Notes under the pieces: generated by a model
The model's database searches: none
The model's input: only the letters and a program-made list of their open reading frames with translations
What the model was told of the DNA's origin: nothing
Shown here: positions 34,158 to 42,113 of the stretch, piece by piece
Position numbering within the stretch: the first letter of the stretch is position 1
Layout of the letters: every line of letters begins with the position of its first letter
Program-made: the position numbers and the translations under genes
Assembly: GCF_046036945.1 (NCBI RefSeq)
Contig: NZ_JBJQOQ010000002.1
Coordinates: 62,001 to 126,000 of the forward strand
Direction: 5' to 3'
DNA from: Brevibacillus_C sp046036945
GTDB lineage: Bacteria; Bacillota; Bacilli; Brevibacillales; Brevibacillaceae
Length of the DNA stretch: 64,000 nt

Positions 34158-35447
34158 ATGAAAAAATACGGCCTGGCATTACAGATTTTGATAGGCTTAA
34201 TTCTCGGTATCGTCGTGGGTGCGATTTTTTTCGGCAACCCTGAGGTAAAAACGTACCTGCAGCCTATCGGGGATATTTTTCTTCGCTTAATCAAGATGAT
34301 TGTCGTCCCCATCGTTATTTCCACGCTGATCGTCGGCGTCGCTGGCGTCGGTGATGTAAAAAAGCTTGGAAAGATCGGCGGCAAGACGATCCTGTACTTT
34401 GAGATTGTCACGACGGTGGCAATCATCATCGGGCTCTTGGTCGCAAACCTGTTCCACCCGGGAACGGGCGTCGACATGAGCCAGCTGACGAAGACCGATA
34501 TTCACCAGTACGTCGAGGCGGCTGAAGGAGCGGGCGGCCACAGCTTTATCGACACCTTCGTCAATATCGTCCCGAAAAACATCTTTGACGCGATCGTCAG
34601 AGGGGACATGCTGGCGATTATCTTCTTTTCCGTCTTGTTCGGGCTTGGTGTAGCCGCGATCGGAGAGCGGGGAAAACCTGTCATTTCGTTCTTCCAGGGC
34701 GTCGCCAGCGCGATGTTCTGGGTAACCAACCAAATCATGAAGTTTGCGCCTTTCGGGGTGTTTGCCTTGATCGGCGTGACGGTTTCTACCTTCGGGTTGA
34801 AATCGCTGCTCCCTCTCGGCAAGCTGGTTATTTTGGTATACGCCACGATGATTTTCTTCGTCCTGGTCGTCCTGGGTGCGATCGCGAAGAAGTCCGGAGT
34901 GAGCATCTTTTCGCTCATCCGCATCTTGAAAGACGAACTGCTGCTGGCGTACTCTACCTCCAGTTCGGAGACGGTACTGCCGAGAATCATGGAGAAGATG
35001 GAGCAGTTCGGTTGTCCGCGGGCGATTACTTCTTTTGTCATCCCGACAGGCTATTCGTTCAACCTTGACGGGTCCACCTTGTATCAGGCGCTGGCCGCGC
35101 TGTTCATCGCCCAAATGTACGGCATCCACTTGCCGATCGGTACGCAAATTACATTAATGCTGGTACTGATGATCACTTCCAAGGGAATTGCCGGTGTCCC
35201 TGGCGTTTCCTTCGTCGTCCTGCTTGCCACTTTAGGCTCGGTCAACGTTCCGCTGGAAGGCCTGGCGTTTATTGCCGGGATTGACCGCATCCTCGACATG
35301 GCCCGCACGGTGGTCAATGTCATCGGCAACTCGCTGGCTGCTGTCGTCATCTCGAAGTGGGAAGGCCAATACGATGCGGAAAAAGGCAAAGAGTATGTCA
35401 CTTCCGTCAAGATGAATAAACAGTTGGAAACCGTTGAAAACTGCTGA
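34158..35447 (+). CDS. Dicarboxylate/amino acid:cation symporter (GltP/GltT-like)
   Basis: This member of the glutamate/aspartate transporter family (DAACS) has about 429 residues and eight membrane helices with two re-entrant hairpins. The substrate/ion motifs are present: the serine-rich YSTSSSETVLPR of hairpin 1, FNLDGST (the NMDGT motif) in helix 7, and DMARTVVNVIGN in helix 8. ATG 34158 follows GTGAGGTG; a GTG three codons earlier is possible. A terminator overlaps its stop codon, so it is monocistronic. Glutamate, aspartate or C4-dicarboxylates are likely substrates. Confidence 0.93.
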   Translation: MKKYGLALQILIGLILGIVVGAIFFGNPEVKTYLQPIGDIFLRLIKMIVVPIVISTLIVGVAGVGDVKKLGKIGGKTILYFEIVTTVAIIIGLLVANLFHPGTGVDMSQLTKTDIHQYVEAAEGAGGHSFIDTFVNIVPKNIFDAIVRGDMLAIIFFSVLFGLGVAAIGERGKPVISFFQGVASAMFWVTNQIMKFAPFGVFALIGVTVSTFGLKSLLPLGKLVILVYATMIFFVLVVLGAIAKKSGVSIFSLIRILKDELLLAYSTSSSETVLPRIMEKMEQFGCPRAITSFVIPTGYSFNLDGSTLYQALAALFIAQMYGIHLPIGTQITLMLVLMITSKGIAGVPGVSFVVLLATLGSVNVPLEGLAFIAGIDRILDMARTVVNVIGNSLAAVVISKWEGQYDAEKGKEYVTSVKMNKQLETVENC

Positions 35448-35466
35448 TCCGCTCAGCAGTTTTTTC
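35437..35466 (+). terminator. Terminator overlapping the symporter stop codon
   Basis: AAAACTGCTGA (35437-35447, ending in the TGA stop) pairs with TCAGCAGTTTT (35453-35463), with further Ts. The hairpin's 5' arm is coding sequence. Confidence 0.9.
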
Positions 35467-35502
35467 TTTTCCATTACATATCACAAACCTTGCATATTTC
35501 GT

Positions 35503-35531
35503 TTGAATAGATGGACTATTCGGAATATACT
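35503..35531 (+). promoter_or_regulatory. Sigma-A-type promoter of the second symporter
   Basis: TTGAAT (35503-35508), a 17-base spacer and TATACT (35526-35531) lie about 45 bases before the start codon. Confidence 0.65.
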
Positions 35532-35574
35532 TGTATCAGCATTGGAACCACCACAAGACAAGTATTTTGAAAGG

Positions 35575-36858
35575 ATGATGGAATGGATGGTACAAGCGAA
35601 AAAGGGCGGGGTATGGGACTCCTACAAATACCCGATCAAACTGCTCATCTGCGTAGCGCTGGGGGCCGTAATCGGCTTGATTGCGGGACCCAAGGCGGAG
35701 GTGCTCAAACCGTTAGGAGATCTGTTCATCAACGCCATGTTCACGATCGTCGTACCGCTGGTGTTCGTCAATATCAGCAGTGCAGTGGCCGGGGTAGCCG
35801 ATCTGAAGCGGCTCGGGAAGATATTGGGCGTCATGCTGGCCGTGTTCGTCATAACCGGAATCATTTCATCGATTTTGATGCTGGTTGGCGTCAGCTTGTT
35901 TCCCCCGGCCCAAGGCGTGAACCTGGAGCTTGTTCCGCCGGAAGACTTCAGTCCGCTCAAAACAGCCGATCAGATCGTCAAGGCATTTACAGTCCCTGAT
36001 TTTGGCGACATCCTTTCGAGAAAAAACATGCTGGCACTCATTGTGTTTTCGATTTTATTCGGGCTGGCGGTCAGCCTGACGGGGGAAAAGGGACGGAAGA
36101 TATCGGATGGCCTGACGGTCTTGTCCGATGTCATGCTAAAACTGGTGCAGATCCTGATGTACTATGCGCCGATTGGTTTAGGAGCTTATTTTGCGACGTT
36201 GGTCGGAGTCTTCGGTCCTGAGCTTTTGGGTTCATATGCCAGGGCGATGGCTGTGTACTATCCGATCTCCATTCTCTATTTTTTTGTCGCATTTACGCTG
36301 TATTCGCTGTTTGCCGGCGGAAAAACGGGCATGAAGGTCTTTTGGAAGGAAGCCGTTTCTCCGGCTGTCACCTCCCTGGCGACCTCAAGCAGCGTCGCGA
36401 CGATCCCGGTCAATTTGAAAGCAGCGGAGCAGATCGGAGTGCCGAAAGATATTCGCGAGATCGTCATTCCGATTGGTGCGACGGCCCATATGGATGGTTC
36501 GTGTCTGAGCGCCATTTTAAAAATATCGTTTATCTTTGGCATCTTTAACATGCCTTTTCACGGGATCGACACGTACTTAACAGCCATATTGATCGCCGTC
36601 TTGAGCGGAGTGGTCATGTCGGGCGTCCCTGGCGGCGGATTTATCGGTGAGGCGCTGATTGTTACGATGTACGGCTTCCCGCCTGAGGCGCTGCCGATAA
36701 TCGCCATGATCGGGACACTGGTGGATCCTCCTGCGACCATGGTGAACGCAACGGGTGATACAGTCGCCAGCATGATGGTGACGCGGATTTTGGAAGGGAA
36801 GGAATGGATGAAGCGCAAGCTGAAGGGCGGCAAACCTCAGAAGACATACACGGTTTGA
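35575..36858 (+). CDS. Dicarboxylate/amino acid:cation symporter, divergent subtype
   Basis: This DAACS protein of about 427 residues is clearly different from its neighbour. The serine-rich hairpin reads TSLATSSSVATIPVN, the helix-7 motif is ATAHMDGSC instead of NMDGT, and the helix-8 motif is GTLVDPPATMVNATGD. Such variants occur in the sodium:dicarboxylate symporter subgroup with unassigned substrates. The start is one of ATG 35575, 35578 or 35587 after GAAAGG. It has its own promoter and lies upstream of the secreted GGT gene, which could liberate glutamate for uptake. Confidence 0.9.
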   Translation: MMEWMVQAKKGGVWDSYKYPIKLLICVALGAVIGLIAGPKAEVLKPLGDLFINAMFTIVVPLVFVNISSAVAGVADLKRLGKILGVMLAVFVITGIISSILMLVGVSLFPPAQGVNLELVPPEDFSPLKTADQIVKAFTVPDFGDILSRKNMLALIVFSILFGLAVSLTGEKGRKISDGLTVLSDVMLKLVQILMYYAPIGLGAYFATLVGVFGPELLGSYARAMAVYYPISILYFFVAFTLYSLFAGGKTGMKVFWKEAVSPAVTSLATSSSVATIPVNLKAAEQIGVPKDIREIVIPIGATAHMDGSCLSAILKISFIFGIFNMPFHGIDTYLTAILIAVLSGVVMSGVPGGGFIGEALIVTMYGFPPEALPIIAMIGTLVDPPATMVNATGDTVASMMVTRILEGKEWMKRKLKGGKPQKTYTV

Positions 36859-36880
36859 GACTTGAATTGTCAGAATATAT

Positions 36881-36909
36881 TTACTAGTTAACGTATAGCG
36901 GTATATAAT
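36881..36909 (+). promoter_or_regulatory. Promoter of the secreted gamma-glutamyltransferase gene
   Basis: A perfect TATAAT (36904-36909) lies 17 bases after TTACTA (36881-36886). GAAGGGGG and the ATG at 36952 follow at normal distances. Confidence 0.6.
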
Positions 36910-36951
36910 AGGCTTTAGGGTATTCAAAAATTGGTAAAGAAGGGGGATTGT

Positions 36952-38979
36952 ATGAAAAAACTAACGTCTATGCTCGTTGCTGGTTTAACGGTATTTTCCC
37001 TTGTTGCACCTGCTGTTGCACAAGTGCCCGGGGTTACCGACAAGATGGAAGCGGCTACACAGGGGATCGTTGCGGTATCGCACCCTGCCGCGGCAGAAGT
37101 CGGCAGACAGATCCTGGAGAAGGGCGGCAACGCCGTCGATGCGGCAGCCGGCATCCAGCTTGCTCTAAATGTCGTCGAGCCGATGATGTCCGGTATCGGG
37201 GGCGGCGGATTTATGATGATTTATCTCAAGGATCAAAATAAAATCACCGTGATCGACAGTCGCGAAGTAGCGCCTAAGAGTGCCTTCCCGGAGCAGTTTT
37301 TAGACGAGAGCGGCAAGCCGGTTCCCTTCTACGAGCGGCATACAAACGGCAAGGCGGTCGGCGTCCCCGGGACTTTGATGGGCGTGGATACGGCCCTGAA
37401 AAAATACGGGACGAAGAAGCTGTCCGAGGTGATTGATCCGGCCATCGATCTGGCGGAAAAGGGCGTAAAGGTCAACTGGATTACCGCCCAGTATATCCGG
37501 GATTCAAAGAATAAGCTGACCCAGTACGAGACGGCCGGAGGGGTTTTTGTGCCGGGCGGAGCTCCTTTGAAGGAAGGAGATCTGCTGGTTCAGCCGAACT
37601 TGGCCAAAACGTTTAAACTGATCAAAGACAAAGGCATTGACGCCTTCTACAACGGTGAGATCGGCCAGGCGTTGGTAGATGAGGTGAACAAACGCGGCGG
37701 ATCGATGACCATGGAAGACCTGAAGAATTACACGGTGAAGGAGCGGGAGCCGGTCAGGGGAATGTTCCGCGGCTACGAGGTCGTATCGATGTCTCCTCCC
37801 AGTTCGGGCGGATTGACGGTTCTGCAAATCTTGAAGCTGATGGAAGGTTTTGACAACGAGGGTGACGGCGTCAATTCCGCCGAGTACCTGCACCATTTGA
37901 TCGAGGCGATGCATTTGGCCTACGCTGACCGGGCCCAATACATGGCTGATGAGGACTTTTATCCCGTACCCAAGGAAGGGCTGATCAACGACCAGTACAT
38001 CAAGGAAAGACGGGCGTTGATCCATTCGGATGCAGCCAACCGGAACGTCACGGCCGGAGATCCGTGGAAGTACGAGACCAAAGCAAAACCGGCTGCAGTA
38101 AAGCCTGGTGTTCAGGAAGCTCCGCTTGGCCAAACCACCCACTTTGCCGTCATGGACAAATGGGGCAATCTCGTCTCATATACGACGACGATTGAAGACG
38201 TGTTCGGATCGGGCATCATGGTTCCAGGCTACGGGTTTATGCTGAATAACGAATTGACCGACTTTGACGCGGAACCGGGCGGAGTCAACCAGGTGGAGCC
38301 CGGGAAGCGTCCGCGGAGCAGCATGTCTCCGACGATGGTCCTTAAAGACGGCAAGCCCTTTATGGCAGTAGGCTCGCCGGGGGGCTCGACGATCATCGCT
38401 TCTGTCGCCGAGACGATTCTCAATGTCATTGATCACAAGCTGCCGATTCAGGAAGCGATCACGACCCCGAGAATCTTTACCAGTAGCTATCCGAATGTTC
38501 ATTGGGAAGCCGGGATCGATCAGGATGTGATCCTGAAGCTGATGTCCAAAGGACACGTATTTAACCAACAGCCCGGCGATATTGGCAACGTGCAGTCGGT
38601 CCTGTACGATTTTGAGACGGGCAAGATGTACGGCGGTGCCGATACTACCCGGGAGGGAACCGTGCTTGGTGTCGACGGCGTCCGCTTTACCGTACCGAAG
38701 CCGCAGCCGGTAAAGGAAGTGCAGCAGGGACCGTTTACTTTGAAGGTAAATGGAAATGCTTATCCGTACACGGTTGACCAAATGGTAGTAAAGGACGGTA
38801 CGGCGTATATCCAGGCAGATAAACTGCTGCTTGGGCTCAAAGGAGACACATCTGGTTTCGAGCAAGAGGAAATAACCATAAACGGAGGAGTCTTCCTTCC
38901 GGTCAAAAAAACAGCCGAAGCGCTCGGGTACAAAGTGACCTGGAATACAGCCGAATCGGCAGTAGAATTGACGAAGTAA
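36952..38979 (+). CDS. ggt: Secreted gamma-glutamyltransferase with C-terminal stalk domain
   Basis: This 675-residue enzyme cleaves the gamma-glutamyl bond of glutathione, poly-gamma-glutamate ends or gamma-glutamyl peptides outside the cell. It has a Sec signal peptide (MKKLTSMLVAGLTVFSLVAPAVA), a large subunit with VVEPMMSGIGGGGFMMIY, and the autoprocessing/catalytic Thr395 in LGQTTHFAVMDKWGN. Further downstream are RPRSSMSPTMVLKDG and the oxyanion-type GSPGGSTI. Beyond the usual GGT end (about residue 570) is an extra region of roughly 100 residues ending in GGVFLPVKKTAEALGYKVTWNTAESAVEL, which looks like a copper-amine-oxidase-N/stalk domain and may hold it at the cell surface. Start set by GAAGGGGG. 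Confidence 0.95.
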   Translation: MKKLTSMLVAGLTVFSLVAPAVAQVPGVTDKMEAATQGIVAVSHPAAAEVGRQILEKGGNAVDAAAGIQLALNVVEPMMSGIGGGGFMMIYLKDQNKITVIDSREVAPKSAFPEQFLDESGKPVPFYERHTNGKAVGVPGTLMGVDTALKKYGTKKLSEVIDPAIDLAEKGVKVNWITAQYIRDSKNKLTQYETAGGVFVPGGAPLKEGDLLVQPNLAKTFKLIKDKGIDAFYNGEIGQALVDEVNKRGGSMTMEDLKNYTVKEREPVRGMFRGYEVVSMSPPSSGGLTVLQILKLMEGFDNEGDGVNSAEYLHHLIEAMHLAYADRAQYMADEDFYPVPKEGLINDQYIKERRALIHSDAANRNVTAGDPWKYETKAKPAAVKPGVQEAPLGQTTHFAVMDKWGNLVSYTTTIEDVFGSGIMVPGYGFMLNNELTDFDAEPGGVNQVEPGKRPRSSMSPTMVLKDGKPFMAVGSPGGSTIIASVAETILNVIDHKLPIQEAITTPRIFTSSYPNVHWEAGIDQDVILKLMSKGHVFNQQPGDIGNVQSVLYDFETGKMYGGADTTREGTVLGVDGVRFTVPKPQPVKEVQQGPFTLKVNGNAYPYTVDQMVVKDGTAYIQADKLLLGLKGDTSGFEQEEITINGGVFLPVKKTAEALGYKVTWNTAESAVELTK

Positions 38980-38990
38980 ATCGTTTGGCA

Positions 38991-39024
38991 AGGGCCCCGA
39001 AACCGCTCGGGGCCCTCAATTTTC
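38991..39024 (+). terminator. Rho-independent terminator of the secreted ggt
   Basis: AGGGCCCCGA (38991-39000) pairs perfectly with TCGGGGCCCT (39007-39016), followed by a T-rich tract. Confidence 0.9.
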
Positions 39025-39268
39025 CTTGCAACATTCTTCGTGCAGCTATTCGTCCTTCTCATCCTTTGGCAACGTCGACAATACTGCGTTCATCCCGGGC
39101 GATCACCAGCCCCCGTCCGGCGTTTCCACAAGCGCTTCATATACCTTCCCAAGCAGGCGGCAGAGCTTTCGCTTCGCAAATGCTCACCTGTTGTCAGAGC
39201 TAGGAATGGCTCTTTGCAAGACTGCGAATGCAAGGGGTGGGAAGCCTGATTTTATCCCCTTTTGCGAA
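39025..39268. other. Gene-free stretch upstream of the sigma-54 promoter; possible gene remnant and activator sites
   Basis: No intact gene is convincing here. On the minus strand around 39180-39060, two adjacent frames read VYEALVETPDGG and then LVIARDERSIVDVAKG-stop. That is what a one-base frameshift in a decayed protein C-terminus would give. Because a sigma-54 promoter follows, this stretch should also hold the upstream activator sites; the similar words TTCGCAAATGC (39172-39182) and TGCGAATGCAA are candidates. Both readings are tentative. Confidence 0.3.
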
Positions 39269-39286
39269 TTGGCACAGTATTTGCAT
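39269..39286 (+). promoter_or_regulatory. Sigma-54 (SigL/RpoN) -24/-12 promoter
   Basis: TTGGCAC (39269-39275), five bases and TTGCAT (39281-39286) match the sigma-54 consensus closely. The invariant GG and GC are separated by exactly 10 bases. It lies 38 bases before the PLP gamma-lyase start, and a sigma-54 activator is encoded immediately downstream of that gene. Confidence 0.9.
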
Positions 39287-39324
39287 AGAAAGGAGGGAAA
39301 CAAAAAGCAGGAGGATTACTGAAG

Positions 39325-40530
39325 ATGAAATGGAACGTAGACACGACAATTATACACGCCGGCAAAGGCCCTGACAGGGAGACCGGCATCATCGCATCGC
39401 CGCTGATTCCCGCTGTGGCCTATGCGTTTCCCGACGTTGACACGGCAGCGGCAGTTGTCGCAGGCGAGCGGGCGGGAACGTATTACGGACGGTACGGAAA
39501 TCCGACGACACAGGCGCTGGAGGAAAAGATTGCCCAGTTGGAAAACGGCGAAGCGGCATTGGGCGTGAGCAGCGGAATGGCGGCCATTTCCGGATCACTG
39601 CTGGCTTTCCTGAAGCATGGAGATCACGTTCTCTGCACCCAGGATGTCTACGGCGGCAGTCATAAATTTCTTACCTCGCTGGCGCCGCGGTTTGGGATCG
39701 AGGTCGATTTTGTCGACTGCACCGACTTGCAGGCCGTCGAGAATGCGATTCAAAAGAACACAAAGGTACTGTACATCGAGACACCGTCCAACCCCTGCCT
39801 GACGGTTTTGGATATCCGCCGGCTGTCCGAACTGGCCCATAGCTACAGGCTGAAAGTAATCATCGACAATACATTTATGACTCCTGTCTTGCAAAGACCG
39901 CTGGACTTGGGGGCGGACGTCGTGATTCACAGTGCGACCAAGTACCTCAATGGACACGGAGATGTCATCGCCGGGTTTATCGTCGGGCGAAAAGAGGATA
40001 TCCACTTCATGCGGAAAAACATCATGGGAGATTTGGGGCAGCCGCTGAACGCCTGGGACTCGTTTTTGATCCAGCGCGGATTGAAGACACTGGGGCTGCG
40101 GGTCCGCCAGCACTGCCGCAGCGCCGAGGAGGCAGCCCGCTTTCTCAGCAGCCATCCCGCAATTGAAAGGGTGTACTATCCGGGGCTGCCGGAGCATCCG
40201 CAGCACGCACTGGCCAAGGCACAGATGAACGGTATGGGCGGGATCGTATCCTTTGAGGTAAAAGGCGGATATGAAGCAGCCAAAAAATTCATTAATTCTT
40301 TGCAGCTGGCTATGATATCTTTTAGTTTAGGAGATCCGGAAACGCTGGTTCAGCATCCGGCATCCATGACGCATTTTTCGATTCCGCCGCGGGAGCGGGA
40401 ACGCTTTAAAATCACGGATGGTCTGATCCGCTTTTCGACCGGCTTGGAGGACACCCGTGATATCATCAACGATTTGGACCAGGCCTTGGCACAGGTGGTC
40501 AGAACCGGTGCAAATCTCACCACGGTGTAA
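39325..40530 (+). CDS. Cystathionine/methionine gamma-lyase-family PLP enzyme
   Basis: This 401-residue PLP enzyme of the Cys/Met metabolism family (MegL/CGL/MetB/MetC) has YYGRYGNPTTQALEEKIAQLENGEAALGVSSGMAAI, the Asp of VIIDNTFMTPVLQRPL, and the PLP lysine in HSATKYLNGHGDV. The position of the methionine gamma-lyase active-site Cys is Gly here (DVYGGSHKFL), so cystathionine gamma-lyase-like or broader C-S lyase activity is as likely as true methionine gamma-lyase. CAGGAGG precedes the ATG. Expression from a sigma-54 promoter suggests inducible catabolism of a sulfur amino acid to an oxo-acid, ammonia and a thiol or H2S. Confidence 0.9.
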   Translation: MKWNVDTTIIHAGKGPDRETGIIASPLIPAVAYAFPDVDTAAAVVAGERAGTYYGRYGNPTTQALEEKIAQLENGEAALGVSSGMAAISGSLLAFLKHGDHVLCTQDVYGGSHKFLTSLAPRFGIEVDFVDCTDLQAVENAIQKNTKVLYIETPSNPCLTVLDIRRLSELAHSYRLKVIIDNTFMTPVLQRPLDLGADVVIHSATKYLNGHGDVIAGFIVGRKEDIHFMRKNIMGDLGQPLNAWDSFLIQRGLKTLGLRVRQHCRSAEEAARFLSSHPAIERVYYPGLPEHPQHALAKAQMNGMGGIVSFEVKGGYEAAKKFINSLQLAMISFSLGDPETLVQHPASMTHFSIPPRERERFKITDGLIRFSTGLEDTRDIINDLDQALAQVVRTGANLTTV

Positions 40531-40581
40531 CCCCGGTACAACTTTCCCGCGGCCTGATTACTGATAAAACGGGAGGACAAT

Positions 40582-42012
40582 ATGGCCGTCTTTGCACACA
40601 TGCAGGAATTTGTCCAAGCGTACGCCGAAAACATCGCTGATGTACTCGGACTGGACGTGACGATGCTCGATGAAAACGGCGTCCGCATTAGCGGGACTGG
40701 CTACTACCGGGAGTTGGTCGGTGAGCCGGCGCCTGACGGATCCTTTTTCCGGATGATTTTAAAAACGGGGCAGCCCGGTATGATCTACGACATGAAGAAA
40801 AACGAAGCAGAGTGCATGAGCTGCAAGTTTCTTCACCAGTGCAAAGAACTGGCGACGATCGGATTTCCGGTATTCAAGCGGAATAAACCGGTCGGCGTAA
40901 TTGGGATCATCGGCTTTTCCGCGGAACAAAAGGATAAGATGATCCGAAACTCAGATAAGCTGATCAGATTCCTTCACCATATGAGCACGCTGCTGGAAAA
41001 TAAAATCATCAGCCTGGAAAGCGCTTGTCAGATCCAGGAGGAGACGGTTCCCCAGCGAGCCGTTTCATTTGACAGCATCGTGGGCAAGGACAGCGGGCTT
41101 CGCGACGTCATCGTCAAAGCGAAAAAAGTGGTCAACAGCATCTCTACCGTATTGATCAGGGGAGAGAGCGGGACCGGCAAAGAGCTGTTGGCCAGAGCGA
41201 TTCATTACGAAAGCAGCAGGAGAGGATACCCGTTCATCGCGATTAACTGTGCGGCGATTCCGGAAAATCTGTTGGAAAGCGAACTGTTCGGGTATGAGGG
41301 AGGAGCCTTTACCGGTGCCAAGCGGGAAGGCAATGTCGGGAAATTCGAACTGGCCCATCGGGGGACGATTTTCCTGGACGAGATCGGCGATTTGCCGCTG
41401 CCGCTGCAGCCAAAGCTGCTCAGGGTGCTGCAGGAGCGGTCTGTCGATCGGATCGGCGGAAAACAATCCATGCCAATTGACGTCAGGGTGATCGCTGCCA
41501 CCAACAAAAATTTGGAGGAAATGGTAGGAAACGGTTCCTTTCGGGAAGATTTGTACTACCGGATCAACGTCATTCCCTTGTATACAAAGCCGCTCAGGGA
41601 GTGCCGCGGCGACATCCACCTCTACCTGCACTTCTTTTTAGATAAGTACTGCCAGCTGTTGGGCCGTCCGCCGCTGCGAATCGAACCCCGGCTGGAACAG
41701 TGGCTCGTCGAGTACGATTGGCCCGGCAACATCAGACAGTTGGAGAACGCTGTTGAATACATGGTCAACATGGCAGAGTCTGATGTGATTGGACAAGAGG
41801 ACCTGCCCGACTATTTGCTTCCTCCGGAAACCAGGCGGCCGTCCTGTGGCAATACCGGGTTGGAGCAGATGGTGTCCTTGTATGAAAAAAGCGTGCTGGA
41901 GCGCTATTTATTGTCGGAGAAGTATCAGAATGACAAGGCGTTGATCGCCGATGATTTGCAGATCAGTTTGTCCACGCTGTACCGCAAGCTGGAGAAGTAT
42001 AAAATCGGCTAG
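40582..42012 (+). CDS. Sigma-54-dependent transcriptional activator with Cys-containing sensor domain
   Basis: This 476-residue enhancer-binding protein has an N-terminal sensor (about residues 1-150) of GAF/PAS type with CMSCKFLHQC (Cys-X2-Cys-X6-Cys), which could bind a metal or respond to redox or thiols. The AAA+ domain follows (Walker A GESGTGKELL, the sigma-54 contact loop GAFTGA, Walker B IFLDEIGDLP, arginine finger FREDLYYRIN). A Fis-type HTH closes the protein (NDKALIADDLQISLSTLYRKLEKY). GGGAGG precedes the ATG. It lies 51 bases after the gamma-lyase with no terminator between, so it probably controls the -24/-12 promoter upstream and its own gene. Confidence 0.94.
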   Translation: MAVFAHMQEFVQAYAENIADVLGLDVTMLDENGVRISGTGYYRELVGEPAPDGSFFRMILKTGQPGMIYDMKKNEAECMSCKFLHQCKELATIGFPVFKRNKPVGVIGIIGFSAEQKDKMIRNSDKLIRFLHHMSTLLENKIISLESACQIQEETVPQRAVSFDSIVGKDSGLRDVIVKAKKVVNSISTVLIRGESGTGKELLARAIHYESSRRGYPFIAINCAAIPENLLESELFGYEGGAFTGAKREGNVGKFELAHRGTIFLDEIGDLPLPLQPKLLRVLQERSVDRIGGKQSMPIDVRVIAATNKNLEEMVGNGSFREDLYYRINVIPLYTKPLRECRGDIHLYLHFFLDKYCQLLGRPPLRIEPRLEQWLVEYDWPGNIRQLENAVEYMVNMAESDVIGQEDLPDYLLPPETRRPSCGNTGLEQMVSLYEKSVLERYLLSEKYQNDKALIADDLQISLSTLYRKLEKYKIG

Positions 42013-42015
42013 CAG

Positions 42016-42048
42016 AAGTCCCTTCCCAAGGAAGGGGCTTATTTTTTT
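42016..42048 (+). terminator. Terminator after the sigma-54 activator gene
   Basis: AAGTCCCTTCC (42016-42026) pairs with GGAAGGGGCTT (42030-42040), followed by ATTTTTTT. Confidence 0.88.
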
Positions 42049-42076
42049 GAGTAGAATGCTGGGAAAAGCAGATAAT
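42047..42076 (+). promoter_or_regulatory. Possible promoter of the OPT transporter gene
   Basis: TTGAGT (42047-42052), an 18-base spacer and GATAAT (42071-42076) lie 37 bases before GTG 42114. No second -24/-12 element is visible here, so the transporter may not share the sigma-54 control of the preceding genes. Confidence 0.45.
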
Positions 42077-42113
42077 AACGAACAGCAAATGTCACAACTG
42101 GGGGGTAACAACA

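Noticed and set aside
35434..35574. Longer start of the second symporter at 35434
   Set aside because: It would overlap the upstream gene's end and run through its terminator and this gene's own promoter.
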